NCBI GenBank assembly: GCA_035689185.1
Contig: DASSLY010000077.1
Coordinates: 1 to 21,861, forward strand
From: DASSLY01 sp035689185
GTDB taxonomy: Bacteria > Actinomycetota > Actinomycetes > Actinomycetales > Dermatophilaceae
Direction: 5' to 3'
Length of the DNA: 21,861 nucleotides
In this document: piece by piece, positions 1 to 6,887 of the stretch
Layout of the letters: the number at the start of each line of letters is the position of its first letter
How positions within the stretch are numbered: position 1 is the stretch's first letter
Program-made: the position numbers and the translations under genes
Notes under the pieces: model-generated
Seen by the model: only the letters and a program-made list of their open reading frames with translations
Told to the model about the DNA's origin: nothing
The model's database searches: none

Positions 1-11
1 CGGTGGCTCGG

Positions 12-24
12 TAGGCTCGCGGGG
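12..24 (+). promoter_or_regulatory. Leaderless-type -10 element for the HIT gene
   Basis: TAGGCT at 12-17 matches the actinobacterial -10 pattern TANNNT and lies 7 nt before the GTG at 25. This spacing would start the transcript at or next to the start codon. The -35 region would lie before the window. Inferred from spacing only. Confidence 0.5.
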
Positions 25-372
25 GTGAGCGACGCCGACTGTCTCTTCTGCCGGATCGTGACCGGGGCGGTCCCCGCTGACGTCGTCCTGGAGACCGACA
101 CCACGCTGGCCTTCCGGGACGTCACGCCGCAGGCGCCGACGCATGTCCTGGTTATCCCCAAGCGGCACGAGCCAAGCGTCGTCGCACTGCACCGGGCCGC
201 GGCGCCCGAAGCAGGCGACCTGCTGGCCGCCGTTGGTGCGGTCGCAGCGCAGGAGGGGCTTTCCGAGGGCTACCGGGCGGTGTTCAACACCGGCCCGGCC
301 GCGCAGCAGAGCGTCCTGCATGCGCACGTGCATGTCCTGGGCGGACGGTCGATGTCCTGGCCGCCGGGCTGA
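25..372 (+). CDS. HIT-family nucleotide hydrolase/transferase (Hint-like)
   Basis: A 115-residue protein of the histidine-triad superfamily, whose members hydrolyse or transfer nucleoside monophosphates from phosphoramidates and related substrates in the cytoplasm. The triad HAHVHVL is at residues 99-105 and its middle histidine (H101) is the expected nucleophile. Other hallmarks are the N-terminal CLFC pair (C6, C9), typical of Hint-type zinc-binding forms, and the HVLVIPKRH strand at 40-48. The length is normal for Hint/HinT. The GTG start is supported by a leaderless -10 element 7 nt upstream. It is followed after 23 nt by phoH; HIT genes commonly sit just before phoH-ybeY in actinobacteria. 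The physiological substrate cannot be read from the sequence. Confidence 0.9.
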   Translation: MSDADCLFCRIVTGAVPADVVLETDTTLAFRDVTPQAPTHVLVIPKRHEPSVVALHRAAAPEAGDLLAAVGAVAAQEGLSEGYRAVFNTGPAAQQSVLHAHVHVLGGRSMSWPPG

Positions 373-379
373 GCCGACG

Positions 380-395
380 TAGACTGGGGGCCGAG
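380..395 (+). promoter_or_regulatory. Possible -10 element and RBS before phoH
   Basis: TAGACT at 380-385 fits TANNNT. The ATG of phoH at 396 follows 10 nt later, with a GGGGG run (386-390) between them that could act as a weak ribosome-binding site. The gene may therefore have its own very short leader or be read through from the HIT gene. Confidence 0.35.
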
Positions 396-1457
396 ATGAC
401 CGACGACGCCTCAGCGACCCAACCCTCGGAGGTTGGCACCACGGTCCAGCCCGTCGTGCCGAGCCACACCGTCACTATCGACCCCTCGGTCTCGATGGTC
501 ACCCTGCTGGGCCCCAGGGACGAGTTGCTGCGGACCATGGAACGAGCGTTTCCCCAGGTCGACGTGCACGTCCGGGGCAACGAGTTCCACATCGCCGGCC
601 CCTCCGGCGAGGTCGCCCTGATCGAGCGCCTGCTGGACGAGTTGCTGGTCATCGCCGCGAACGGGCAGCCGCTGAACCGCGACGCGGTCGAGCGGTCGGT
701 GCACATGCTGCGGGCGCAGACCAAGGAGCGCCCGGCCGACGTGCTGACGATGAACATCGTCTCCAGCCGCGGCCGCACCATCCGGCCCAAGACGCTGAAC
801 CAGAAGCGCTACGTGGACGCCATCGACGCGCACACGGTCGTCTTCGGCATCGGCCCCGCAGGCACCGGCAAGACCTACCTGGCGATGGCCAAGGCAGTGG
901 CGGCGCTGCAGGCCAAGCAGGTGAACCGGATCATCCTGACCCGTCCGGCGGTGGAGGCGGGGGAGCGGTTGGGGTTCCTCCCCGGCACCCTGAACGACAA
1001 GATCGACCCCTACCTTCGCCCGCTCTACGACGCGCTGCACGACATGGTCGACCCGGAGTCCATCCCCCGGTTGATGGCCGCGGGCACCATCGAGGTGGCG
1101 CCGCTGGCCTACATGCGCGGGCGCACCCTCAATGACGCGTTCATCATCCTGGACGAGGCGCAGAACACCTCGCCGGAGCAGATGAAGATGTTTCTCACCC
1201 GGCTGGGCTTCGGCTCCAGGATGGTGGTCACCGGCGACATCACCCAGATCGACCTGCCGGACGGCGACCGGTCCGGCCTGCGCGTGGTGCAGGAGATCCT
1301 GGACGGCTTGGAGGACGTGGCCTTCAACTACCTCACCGCGCAGGACGTCGTGCGGCACCGGCTGGTGGGGGCGATCGTCGACGCCTACGGGCGGTGGGAC
1401 GAGCGGGAGGGCTCCCGGTTGCGGGGAACCCAACGTGCTACCCGCCCGGTCCGCTAG
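396..1457 (+). CDS. phoH: PhoH-like ATPase (YbeZ type)
   Basis: A 353-residue P-loop NTPase of the PhoH/YbeZ family, related to superfamily 1 helicases and genetically tied to YbeY and 16S rRNA maturation. An N-terminal domain (about 25-110) that resembles the KH-like part of YbeZ proteins precedes the PhoH core. Walker A is GPAGTGKT at 153-160, and Walker B is the FIILDEAQN stretch at 249-257. TGDITQIDLP at 279-288 is a conserved motif of the family. The last 20 or so residues are basic and variable. The ATG at 396 gives the usual family length. It lies between a HIT gene and ybeY (27-nt gap), the standard actinobacterial order, so a role with YbeY in rRNA quality control is the likely one. 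Biochemical activity is inferred from the family. Confidence 0.93.
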   Translation: MTDDASATQPSEVGTTVQPVVPSHTVTIDPSVSMVTLLGPRDELLRTMERAFPQVDVHVRGNEFHIAGPSGEVALIERLLDELLVIAANGQPLNRDAVERSVHMLRAQTKERPADVLTMNIVSSRGRTIRPKTLNQKRYVDAIDAHTVVFGIGPAGTGKTYLAMAKAVAALQAKQVNRIILTRPAVEAGERLGFLPGTLNDKIDPYLRPLYDALHDMVDPESIPRLMAAGTIEVAPLAYMRGRTLNDAFIILDEAQNTSPEQMKMFLTRLGFGSRMVVTGDITQIDLPDGDRSGLRVVQEILDGLEDVAFNYLTAQDVVRHRLVGAIVDAYGRWDEREGSRLRGTQRATRPVR

Positions 1458-1484
1458 CCCCTCCGAGCAGCGGATGAGCCTGCC

Positions 1485-1952
1485 ATGAGTATCGAGGTGC
1501 TGAACGAGTCCGGCGTCGCGGTCGACGAGCTGGAGCTGTTGGCCTGCTCGCGCTACGTCATGGAGCAGCTCCGGGTCCATCCGGGCGCCGACCTCTGCCT
1601 GAAGCTGGTGGACGAGCCGGCGATGACGGTCCTGCACGAGAAGTGGATGGACCTACCCGGCCCGACGGACGTGATGAGCTTCCCGATGGACGAGCTGCGG
1701 CCGGGACGCGAGGGGCATGAACCCGCGGAGGGGGTGCTCGGCGACATCGTGCTCTGCCCGACCGTGGCGGCCGCCCAGGCCCGCGCGGCCGGCCACACCA
1801 GCGCCGAGGAGCTGCTGCTGCTCACCACGCACGGGATCCTGCACCTGCTCGGGTTCGATCATGCCGAACCGGAGGAGGAGAAGGAGATGTTCGAGCTGCA
1901 GCGCCAGCTCCTGCTCACCTTCCTGGCCCAGCGCGGCCGGGCGACCGGTTAG
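1485..1952 (+). CDS. ybeY: Endoribonuclease YbeY (rRNA maturation factor)
   Basis: A 155-residue metal-dependent endoribonuclease of the UPF0054/YbeY family, which acts in 16S rRNA 3'-end maturation and 70S ribosome quality control. The zinc motif H-x3-H-x5-H is intact as HGILHLLGFDH at 116-126 (H116, H120, H126). The upstream block TDVMSFPMDE (61-70) and GDIVLCP (86-92) are also family signatures. Length is typical. It starts 27 nt after phoH and ends 8 nt before the next gene, so it is almost certainly co-transcribed with both. No clear Shine-Dalgarno sequence precedes the ATG, but this start matches the family's N-terminus. Confidence 0.95.
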   Translation: MSIEVLNESGVAVDELELLACSRYVMEQLRVHPGADLCLKLVDEPAMTVLHEKWMDLPGPTDVMSFPMDELRPGREGHEPAEGVLGDIVLCPTVAAAQARAAGHTSAEELLLLTTHGILHLLGFDHAEPEEEKEMFELQRQLLLTFLAQRGRATG

Positions 1953-1960
1953 GAGCAGCC

Positions 1961-3349
1961 ATGGTCGACGCACGTCTGGTCGTCGCCGGCCTGGCAAGCA
2001 CCCAGGTCGCCTTCCTCCTGGCCGCCGCCGAAGCGGCGATCGGACGGATGTCGCGCCGCCGGGTCGACGAGCTGGTCGAGGAGCGCCGGCGGGGCGCGCG
2101 GGCGCTGGCCACAGTCCTGGGCGACAGCGCCGCATACCTGTCGGTCGGCACGTTCGTCCGCGTCGTGGCGGAAGCCGCGGCCGCGGTGCTGATCACCCTT
2201 GCGGTGATCGGCGCGGTCCGCGGCTTCGCGCTGGCGCTGCTCATCAGCATCGCGGTGATGGCCGTCGTGTCGTTCGTGCTGGTGGCCGTGTCACCCAGGA
2301 CCCTGGGCCGCCAGCACGCCGACCGGGTGGCTCTGCTGGCCGCCCCTGTCCTGGTGCGGCTGCGCCAGGTGCTCGGCCCCCTCGCCCGCGTGCTGGTCGG
2401 GGTCGCCAACGCCGTGACCCCTGGCCATGGGTACCGGGACGGACCGTTCGACTCCGAGGCGGAGCTGCGTGACCTGGTCGACCTCGCCGGCGAGACCTCG
2501 GTGATCGAGGCCGACGAGCGGGAGATGATCCACTCGGTCTTCGAGTTGGGCGACACCGTGGTGCGCGAGGTGATGGTGCCGCGCACCGACATGGTCACCA
2601 TCGACCGCGACAAGACCCTGCGGCACGCGATGTCGCTGTTCATCCGGTCGGGCTTCTCCCGCATCCCGGTCCTCGGCGACGGTCCGGACGACGTCGTCGG
2701 GCTGCTCTACTTCAAGGATGTCGCGCGCCGGGTCTACCTCGACCCCGACGCGGGCAGCGCCGAGGTGTCGCAGCTGATGAGGCCGGTGCAGCACATCCCG
2801 GACAGCAAGCCCGTCGACGCGCTGCTGCGCGAGATGCAGCAGCAGCAGATCCACTTCGCCGTGGTCATCGACGAGTACGGCGGCACCGCCGGCCTGGTCA
2901 CCATCGAGGACCTGCTGGAGGAGATCGTCGGCGAGATCGCCGACGAGTACGACCGGGAGGCGCCGGGGGTCGAGGAGCTGCCCGACGGCGGCTTCCGCGT
3001 CCCGGCGGCGATGCACGTCGACGACCTGGCCGCGCTGTTCGACGTGACGATCGAGGAGGAGGAGGTCGACACGGTCGCCGGGCTGCTCGGCAAGGCCACC
3101 GGCCTGGTCCCGATCTCCGGCTCGCACGGGGAGGTGGCCGGGCTGTCGTTGACGGCAGACCGGATGGCGGGCCGGCGCAACCGGATCGCCACGGTCGTGG
3201 TCCGCCGGCTCTCGCCGGCCCAGCACGCCGAGCCGCCGCCGCTGCCGGGCGGGGCGGCGCCGGACCCGGACGGCACGCCTCGCGCGTCCGGTCGCCGGGG
3301 CGGCTCGCGCCGCAGCGACCTGCGGGAGCAGCCGGAGGAGGTCGCGTGA
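1961..3349 (+). CDS. CorC/HlyC-type membrane protein (DUF21-CBS-CorC)
   Basis: A 462-residue protein with the CNNM/CorC layout: an N-terminal DUF21 membrane region of several helices (about 5-25, 65-85, 88-110, 120-145), a CBS pair and a C-terminal CorC/HlyC domain. The junction motif EADEREMIHSVFELGDTVVR (about 182-201) followed by EVMVPRTDM is diagnostic. The second CBS repeat has the IDEYGGTAGLVTIEDLLEEI signature. Relatives take part in Mg2+/Co2+ efflux or homeostasis, and the soluble relative YbeX links to ribosome assembly; which applies here cannot be told. The last 50 or so residues are a Pro/Gly/Arg-rich tail unlike the conserved core. GGAG lies a few nt before the ATG. Its stop overlaps the era start by 4 nt (GTGA), implying translational coupling. 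Confidence 0.9.
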   Translation: MVDARLVVAGLASTQVAFLLAAAEAAIGRMSRRRVDELVEERRRGARALATVLGDSAAYLSVGTFVRVVAEAAAAVLITLAVIGAVRGFALALLISIAVMAVVSFVLVAVSPRTLGRQHADRVALLAAPVLVRLRQVLGPLARVLVGVANAVTPGHGYRDGPFDSEAELRDLVDLAGETSVIEADEREMIHSVFELGDTVVREVMVPRTDMVTIDRDKTLRHAMSLFIRSGFSRIPVLGDGPDDVVGLLYFKDVARRVYLDPDAGSAEVSQLMRPVQHIPDSKPVDALLREMQQQQIHFAVVIDEYGGTAGLVTIEDLLEEIVGEIADEYDREAPGVEELPDGGFRVPAAMHVDDLAALFDVTIEEEEVDTVAGLLGKATGLVPISGSHGEVAGLSLTADRMAGRRNRIATVVVRRLSPAQHAEPPPLPGGAAPDPDGTPRASGRRGGSRRSDLREQPEEVA

Positions 3350-4275
3350 GCGACCCTGCGGTCAGCCAGGACTACCGGGCCGGGTTCGCCTGCCTGGTCG
3401 GTCGGCCCAACGCCGGCAAGTCCACGCTGACCAACGCCCTGGTGGGCCAGAAGGTCGCCATCACCTCCAGCAAGCCGCAGACCACCCGGCACACCATCCG
3501 CGGCATCCGCACGACGGACACCTCCCAGCTCGTGCTCGTCGACACCCCGGGGCTGCACAAGCCGCGGACCCTGCTCGGCCAGCGGCTGAACGACCTGGTC
3601 CGCGCCACGCTGCTCGACGTGGACGTGGTCGGCTTCTGCCTGCCGGCCGACGAGCGCCCCGGCCCGGGCGACAGCTTCATCGCGACCGAGCTCGCCGAGC
3701 TGCGCCGCGCCCACGGGACGCCGGTTGTGGCGATCGCGACCAAGAGCGACCGGGTCACCCGCGACCGGCTGGCCGAGCACCTGGTCGCGGTGGACCGGTT
3801 GGGCGAGTGGGCCGACATCGTGCCCTGCTCGGCGGTCCGCGGGGAGCAGGTGGATCTGGTGGCCCGGCTGCTGGCCGCACAACTGCCCCTGTCGCCCAGG
3901 CTGTATCCCGACGACGTGCTCACCGACGAGCCGCAGCTGGTGCAGATCGCCGAGCTGGTCCGGGAGGCGGCCTTGGAGGGCGTCCGGGACGAGCTGCCGC
4001 ACAGCCTGGCCGTCGTCGTCGAGGAGATGGTCGAGCGTGCCGGCCGGCCGGTCGGCGACCCCCTGCTGGACGTGCGCGTGCACGTGTTCGTGGAACGGGA
4101 CAGCCAGAAGGCCATCGTCATCGGCCGCGGCGGCGCCCGCCTGCGTTCGGTGGGCACCACCGCCCGGCAGGGCATCGAGGCGCTCCTCGGCCGCAGGATC
4201 TTCCTCGACCTGCACGTCAAGGTAGCCAGGGACTGGCAGCGAGACCCCAAGCAGCTGCAGCGGCTCGGGTTTTGA
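3346..4275 (+). CDS. era: GTPase Era, 16S rRNA-binding
   Basis: A 309-residue essential GTPase that binds the 3' end of 16S rRNA during 30S assembly. G1 is GRPNAGKS at 19-26, the switch region is TTRHTIRG at 46-53, G3 is DTPG at 66-69, G4 is TKSD at 132-135 (T in place of the common N) and G5 is near SAV at 162-164. The C-terminal KH domain carries GRGGARL at 260-266, followed by the usual IFLDLHVKV strand. The GTG start overlaps the previous stop by 4 nt and is preceded by GGAGGAGG. Its 3' end (from 4239) is the first unit of a degenerate tandem duplication that continues past the stop codon. Confidence 0.96.
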   Translation: MSDPAVSQDYRAGFACLVGRPNAGKSTLTNALVGQKVAITSSKPQTTRHTIRGIRTTDTSQLVLVDTPGLHKPRTLLGQRLNDLVRATLLDVDVVGFCLPADERPGPGDSFIATELAELRRAHGTPVVAIATKSDRVTRDRLAEHLVAVDRLGEWADIVPCSAVRGEQVDLVARLLAAQLPLSPRLYPDDVLTDEPQLVQIAELVREAALEGVRDELPHSLAVVVEEMVERAGRPVGDPLLDVRVHVFVERDSQKAIVIGRGGARLRSVGTTARQGIEALLGRRIFLDLHVKVARDWQRDPKQLQRLGF

Positions 4276-4371
4276 GCTCAGCGAGACCCCAGGCTGCAGC
4301 GGCTCGGGTGCTGAGCCCGGCGAGACCTCAGGCTGCAGCGGCTCGGGTGCTGAGTCAGCGAGACCTCAGGC
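4239..4371. repeat. Tandem copies of the era 3' end (38-42 bp units)
   Basis: Units begin with GCGAGACC at 4239, 4281, 4320 and 4358. The first (4239-4280) is the coding end of era with its stop. The second (4281-4319, 39 bp) and third (4320-4357, 38 bp) are near-copies including the CTGCAG and CGGCTCGGGT blocks and a TGA; the fourth is partial. The stop codon and last six codons of the opposing M4 peptidase gene lie in the third and fourth units. The pattern is read directly from the sequence; slippage or unequal duplication is the inferred origin. Confidence 0.85.
4301..4317. terminator. Possible hairpin between convergent era and M4 genes
   Basis: GGCTCGG (4301-4307) can pair with CTGAGCC (4311-4317) through seven pairs including one G-U, leaving a 3-nt loop. 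Weaker versions exist in the neighbouring repeat units (around 4262-4278 and 4341-4355). There is no T-tract, so any termination would be of the actinobacterial hairpin-only kind. It would serve both converging genes. Function is inferred. Confidence 0.35.
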
Positions 4372-5800
4372 TCGGGGCGGCGACCGGTACCTTCACCTCC
4401 GCCCACGCCGCCCGGACCGCCTCCACCTTGGCCTCGTCGTTGACGAAGCGGCGTTCGGCGGCCGCGATCGTGGCAGCGGCGAAGGTGGCGAAGTCCGCGT
4501 CCTTGGCCAGCGTCCCGCCGGTCAGCACGTCATACCAGACCAGTCCCGCCCCCTCCCATGCCGTGCCGCCGATGCCCGTCGCAGCCAGGTAGAACGCCCG
4601 GTTCGGGATGCCGGAGTTGATGTGCACCCCGCCGTTGTCGTTGCGGTCGTCGTGGGGCAGGTCCTGGTAGCCGTCCATGTCCGAGGGCTGCGGGTCCTTG
4701 CCCAGCACCGGGTCGTCGTAGGCGGTGCCGGGAGCCTTCATCGACCGCAGCGCCTGACCGTGGACCCTGCCCGTGAACAGCCCCGCGCCGATCAGCCAGT
4801 CGGCCTGCTCGGCGCTCTCGCCGCGACTCCACTGCTTCACCAGGGAGCCGAAGACGTCGGAGATGGACTCGTTCAGGGCGCCGGCCTGGGCCAGGTAGAC
4901 CAGGCCGGCGGTGAACTGCGTGACGCCGTGCGCGAGTTCGTGGCCGATGACGTCCAGGCAGTCGGTGAAGGAGTTGAAGTACTCGCCGTCGCCGTCGCCG
5001 AACACCATCTGCTCGCCGTCCCAGTAGGCGTTGTCGAACTCCTCCGCGTAGTGCACCGACCCCACAAGCGGCAGCCCGACCCCGTCCAGGGAGTTCCGGC
5101 CGAACGCGTCGAGCAGCATCCGCCAGGTGCCGCCCAACCCGTCGTAGGCCTCGTTGACCGACTCGTCGGCCGCCGCCGGCTCGCCCTCACCGCGCAGCCG
5201 GCGACCGGGCAGGGTGCGCCCGTGCTCCGCGTCGTGCACGGTCCGCTGCGGCTCGGCGGCTTGGCTCCCCGTGTCTCGGTCCGCCACCAGGGGTATGCGG
5301 TGCGGCGGCGCGGGCGGGCTGTGCGGACGCGTGCGGCGCCGGAGCTCGTCCGGGACCAGGCCGGTCGCCGGGCCCTCGGTCTGGTCGGCGGGGGTGCCGT
5401 GCTCGCCCCTGCCATCGAGCGCGCCACCGTCCCTGCCGTCGCCGGTGCCGCCGCCGGGGCCGTCGCGGGTTCCGCCGGTGCCGCCGCCGGTGCCATGGCC
5501 GTCGCCGCCCCGGGTCCGGGCGGCGCGGGCCTCGCGCCGGGCCCGTAGCGTCTGATCACCCGCCAAGGTGTGCTCGGCGGCGAGCGCAGCGCGCGGCCCA
5601 CCGGCCGCCGCGATCCGGCGCAGCAGGTGCGGCGGCAGGATGCCGCGCGGTCCGATCCCGCGCCTCGGCGGCGGCGGAGTCTGCGGCGGAGTCGGCAGAG
5701 CTGTCGGTCGTGCTGTCGGTCGTGCTGTCGGTCGTGCTGTCGGCGGCCGGGCTATCGTCACGGTCCCCAGCCTGCCCTGCCCCTCCGACAGACCTGCCAT
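4355..5800 (-). CDS. M4-family metallopeptidase (protealysin-like)
   Basis: A thermolysin-superfamily zinc peptidase, 481 residues from the ATG at 5800. HELAH at 287-291 supplies two zinc ligands and the general base. E311 in ALNESISDVFG is the third ligand, with the exact thermolysin spacing of 20 from H291. DNGGVHINSG holds the transition-state histidine H393. ILPPHLLRRIA (about 54-64) is the short propeptide motif of protealysin-like proteases, so these residues are probably cleaved from the mature enzyme. There is no recognisable signal peptide. Unusual parts are an N-terminus of repeated T-A-R-P and a Gly-rich linker (about 90-125) between propeptide and catalytic domain. A GTG at 5761 is an alternative start. 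No emfourin-like inhibitor gene, the frequent partner of such proteases, is adjacent. The extreme C-terminus lies in the era-derived repeats. Confidence 0.88.
   Translation of the reverse strand: MAGLSEGQGRLGTVTIARPPTARPTARPTARPTALPTPPQTPPPPRRGIGPRGILPPHLLRRIAAAGGPRAALAAEHTLAGDQTLRARREARAARTRGGDGHGTGGGTGGTRDGPGGGTGDGRDGGALDGRGEHGTPADQTEGPATGLVPDELRRRTRPHSPPAPPHRIPLVADRDTGSQAAEPQRTVHDAEHGRTLPGRRLRGEGEPAAADESVNEAYDGLGGTWRMLLDAFGRNSLDGVGLPLVGSVHYAEEFDNAYWDGEQMVFGDGDGEYFNSFTDCLDVIGHELAHGVTQFTAGLVYLAQAGALNESISDVFGSLVKQWSRGESAEQADWLIGAGLFTGRVHGQALRSMKAPGTAYDDPVLGKDPQPSDMDGYQDLPHDDRNDNGGVHINSGIPNRAFYLAATGIGGTAWEGAGLVWYDVLTGGTLAKDADFATFAAATIAAAERRFVNDEAKVEAVRAAWAEVKVPVAAPSLRSR
5701..5744. repeat. 12-bp tandem repeat inside the M4 N-terminus
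   Basis: CTGTCGGTCGTG is repeated exactly at 5701-5712, 5713-5724 and 5725-5736, with a partial fourth copy. On the minus strand it encodes repeats of T-A-R-P ahead of the propeptide. The period is a multiple of three, so copy-number change would preserve the frame. Confidence 0.9.
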
Positions 5801-6552
5801 TTGCCTACTTGACGGGGTGTGCGTCAGGTTTGTGTGTGGCCAGGGGGACCGTGACGGCGGGGCGGCTGCCCAAGCGACCGCTTCGCCGTCACGGCTGCCG
5901 TCCCGGCGTGGCCGGAGGTGGCCAAGCTGGTATGCCCTGGCAGGCGCTGGCCCTGCCGACCGGGGCGCTGGCCGTGCCGATTCGGGGCGCTGGCCGTGCC
6001 GACCGGGTGGCTGCCCGATGCCGTTGGCGCCCGAGGGCACCGGGACGGGGACCGCGACGGCGGGACGGCTGCCCAGGCGACCGTTTGGCCGTCATGGCTG
6101 CCGTCCCGGCGTGGCCGGGGGTGGCCAGGATGGTATGCCCTGGCGGGCGCTGGCCGTGCCGACCGGGGCGCTGGCCGTGCCGACCGGGTGGCTGCCCGAT
6201 GCCGTTGGCACCCGAGGGCACCGGGACGGGGACCGTGACGGCGGGGCGGCTGCCCAGGCGACCGTTTGGCCGTCATGGCTGCCGTCCCGGCGTGGCCGGC
6301 GGTGGCCAGGATGGTATGCCCTGGCGGGCGCTGGCCGTGCCGACCGGGGCGCTGGCCGTGCCGACCGGGGCGCTGGCCGTGCCGACCGGGGCGCTGGCCA
6401 TGCCGACCGGGGCGCTGGCCGTGCCGACCGGGTGGCTGCTCGATGCCGTTGGCACCCGAGAACACCGGGACGGGGACCGTGACGGCGAGGCGGCTGCCCA
6501 GGCGACCGTTTGGCCGTCACGGCTGCCGTCCCGGGCATCCTGGGTGAAGCGC
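5801..6552. other. Intergenic region without a credible gene
   Basis: About 750 bp lie between the M4 gene and the HTH gene, both on the minus strand. The part from 5848 to 6538 is the nested repeat described separately. All six frames are open over long stretches, but only because the repeats lack stop codons. The long units are 203, 181 and 244 bp, so no frame encodes the same peptide in successive units. I see no promoter of good quality for the M4 gene, which may be transcribed from upstream or from inside the repeats. Confidence 0.7.
5848..6538. repeat. Nested tandem repeat: ~200-bp units containing 21-bp subunits
   Basis: Anchored on ACCG(T/C)GACGGC, long units span 5848-6050 (203 bp), 6051-6231 (181 bp) and 6232-6475 (244 bp), with a partial unit at 6476-6538. 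Inside each is a block of a 21-bp subunit starting GCGCTGGCC and ending CGACCGGG: three copies in the first (one with an extra base), two in the second, five in the third. The length differences (22 and 63 bp) are exactly explained by subunit number. The first and last units also hold a perfect 10-bp inverted repeat, CCGTGACGGC with GCCGTCACGG (5849-5858 with 5885-5894; 6477-6486 with 6513-6522). There are no unique spacers, so it is not a CRISPR array. Confidence 0.92.
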
Positions 6553-6813
6553 TCAAACATCGTCGTGCTCCGTCCTGGTCGACTTGTACCCGGTGGCGGC
6601 GTACCTGCCGTGCTTCTTGTGCACCGCCTGCTTGGAGACGCCCAGCACCGTCGCGATGTCCTGCCAGGACCAGCCCAGCTGCCGGGCCCGGTCCACGTGC
6701 AACCGCTCCAGCCGGTCACTGAGCAGCCGGAGGGCGAGCACCGCCCGCAGTCCCTCGCCCGGGTCGTCGCTCGCCGCCCCGGCGACCACTGTGTCGTCAA
6801 CTGAGGTTGCCAT
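6553..6813 (-). CDS. Small helix-turn-helix DNA-binding protein
   Basis: An 86-residue protein with a helix-turn-helix at about 48-69 (WSWQDIATVLGVSKQAVHKK), preceded by a helical segment with ALRLLSDRLERLHVDRAR and followed by a short basic and polar tail. In many actinobacteria a protein of this type sits beside a gene for a Clp N-terminal-domain protein; no such partner is here. I start it at the ATG at 6813, because a strong promoter places its -10 at 6826-6821, exactly 7 nt upstream. The earlier ATG at 6822 overlaps that -10. The promoter region is packed with TTGACG half-sites, so autoregulation is likely. The M4 peptidase lies 750 bp downstream on the same strand. A link between the two is speculative. 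Confidence 0.8.
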   Translation of the reverse strand: MATSVDDTVVAGAASDDPGEGLRAVLALRLLSDRLERLHVDRARQLGWSWQDIATVLGVSKQAVHKKHGRYAATGYKSTRTEHDDV

Positions 6814-6861
6814 GCGCGTCATCCTAGGTTGACGTCAATCGCTCGTCAACCGGCATTGACG
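6795..6861. promoter_or_regulatory. Array of TTGACG/CGTCAA half-sites, probable operator
   Basis: CGTCAA occurs at 6795-6800, 6833-6838 and 6844-6849, and TTGACG at 6829-6834 and 6856-6861. Together they form the palindrome TTGACGTCAA (6829-6838), the perfect inverted repeat GGTTGACG/CGTCAACC (6827-6834 with 6844-6851) and CGTCAA-N6-TTGACG (6844-6861). The array covers the -35 of the HTH promoter and lies just upstream of the HAD promoter. Binding by the HTH protein is an inference. Confidence 0.5.
6814..6849 (-). promoter_or_regulatory. Sigma-70-type promoter for the HTH gene
   Basis: On the minus strand, TTGACG (6849-6844) and TAGGAT (6826-6821) are separated by exactly 17 nt, and ATG at 6813 follows 7 nt after the -10. 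This is the best-matching promoter in the window and implies a leaderless transcript. Confidence 0.7.
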
Positions 6862-6875
6862 CCCTGCGCAAGTCG

Positions 6876-6887
6876 TAGGGTCCTCCT
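6876..6887 (+). promoter_or_regulatory. Leaderless-type -10 element for the HAD gene
   Basis: TAGGGT at 6876-6881 is followed 6 nt later by the GTG at 6888. The nearest TTGACG (6856-6861) is only 14 nt away and is more likely part of the operator than a good -35. The element supports translation from 6888, hence of the repeat-rich N-terminus. Confidence 0.5.

Noticed and set aside
5848..6538. CRISPR array
   Set aside because: The repeats are directly abutting with no unique spacers, unit lengths are unequal and no cas gene is present.
5824..6556. Long open frames on both strands encoding RPGRHGQ-, ALAVPTG- or RWPC-type repeats
   Set aside because: They arise because the 21-bp repeat has no stop in any frame. 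The long units are not multiples of three, so the peptide changes frame from unit to unit, and no start signal or domain is present.
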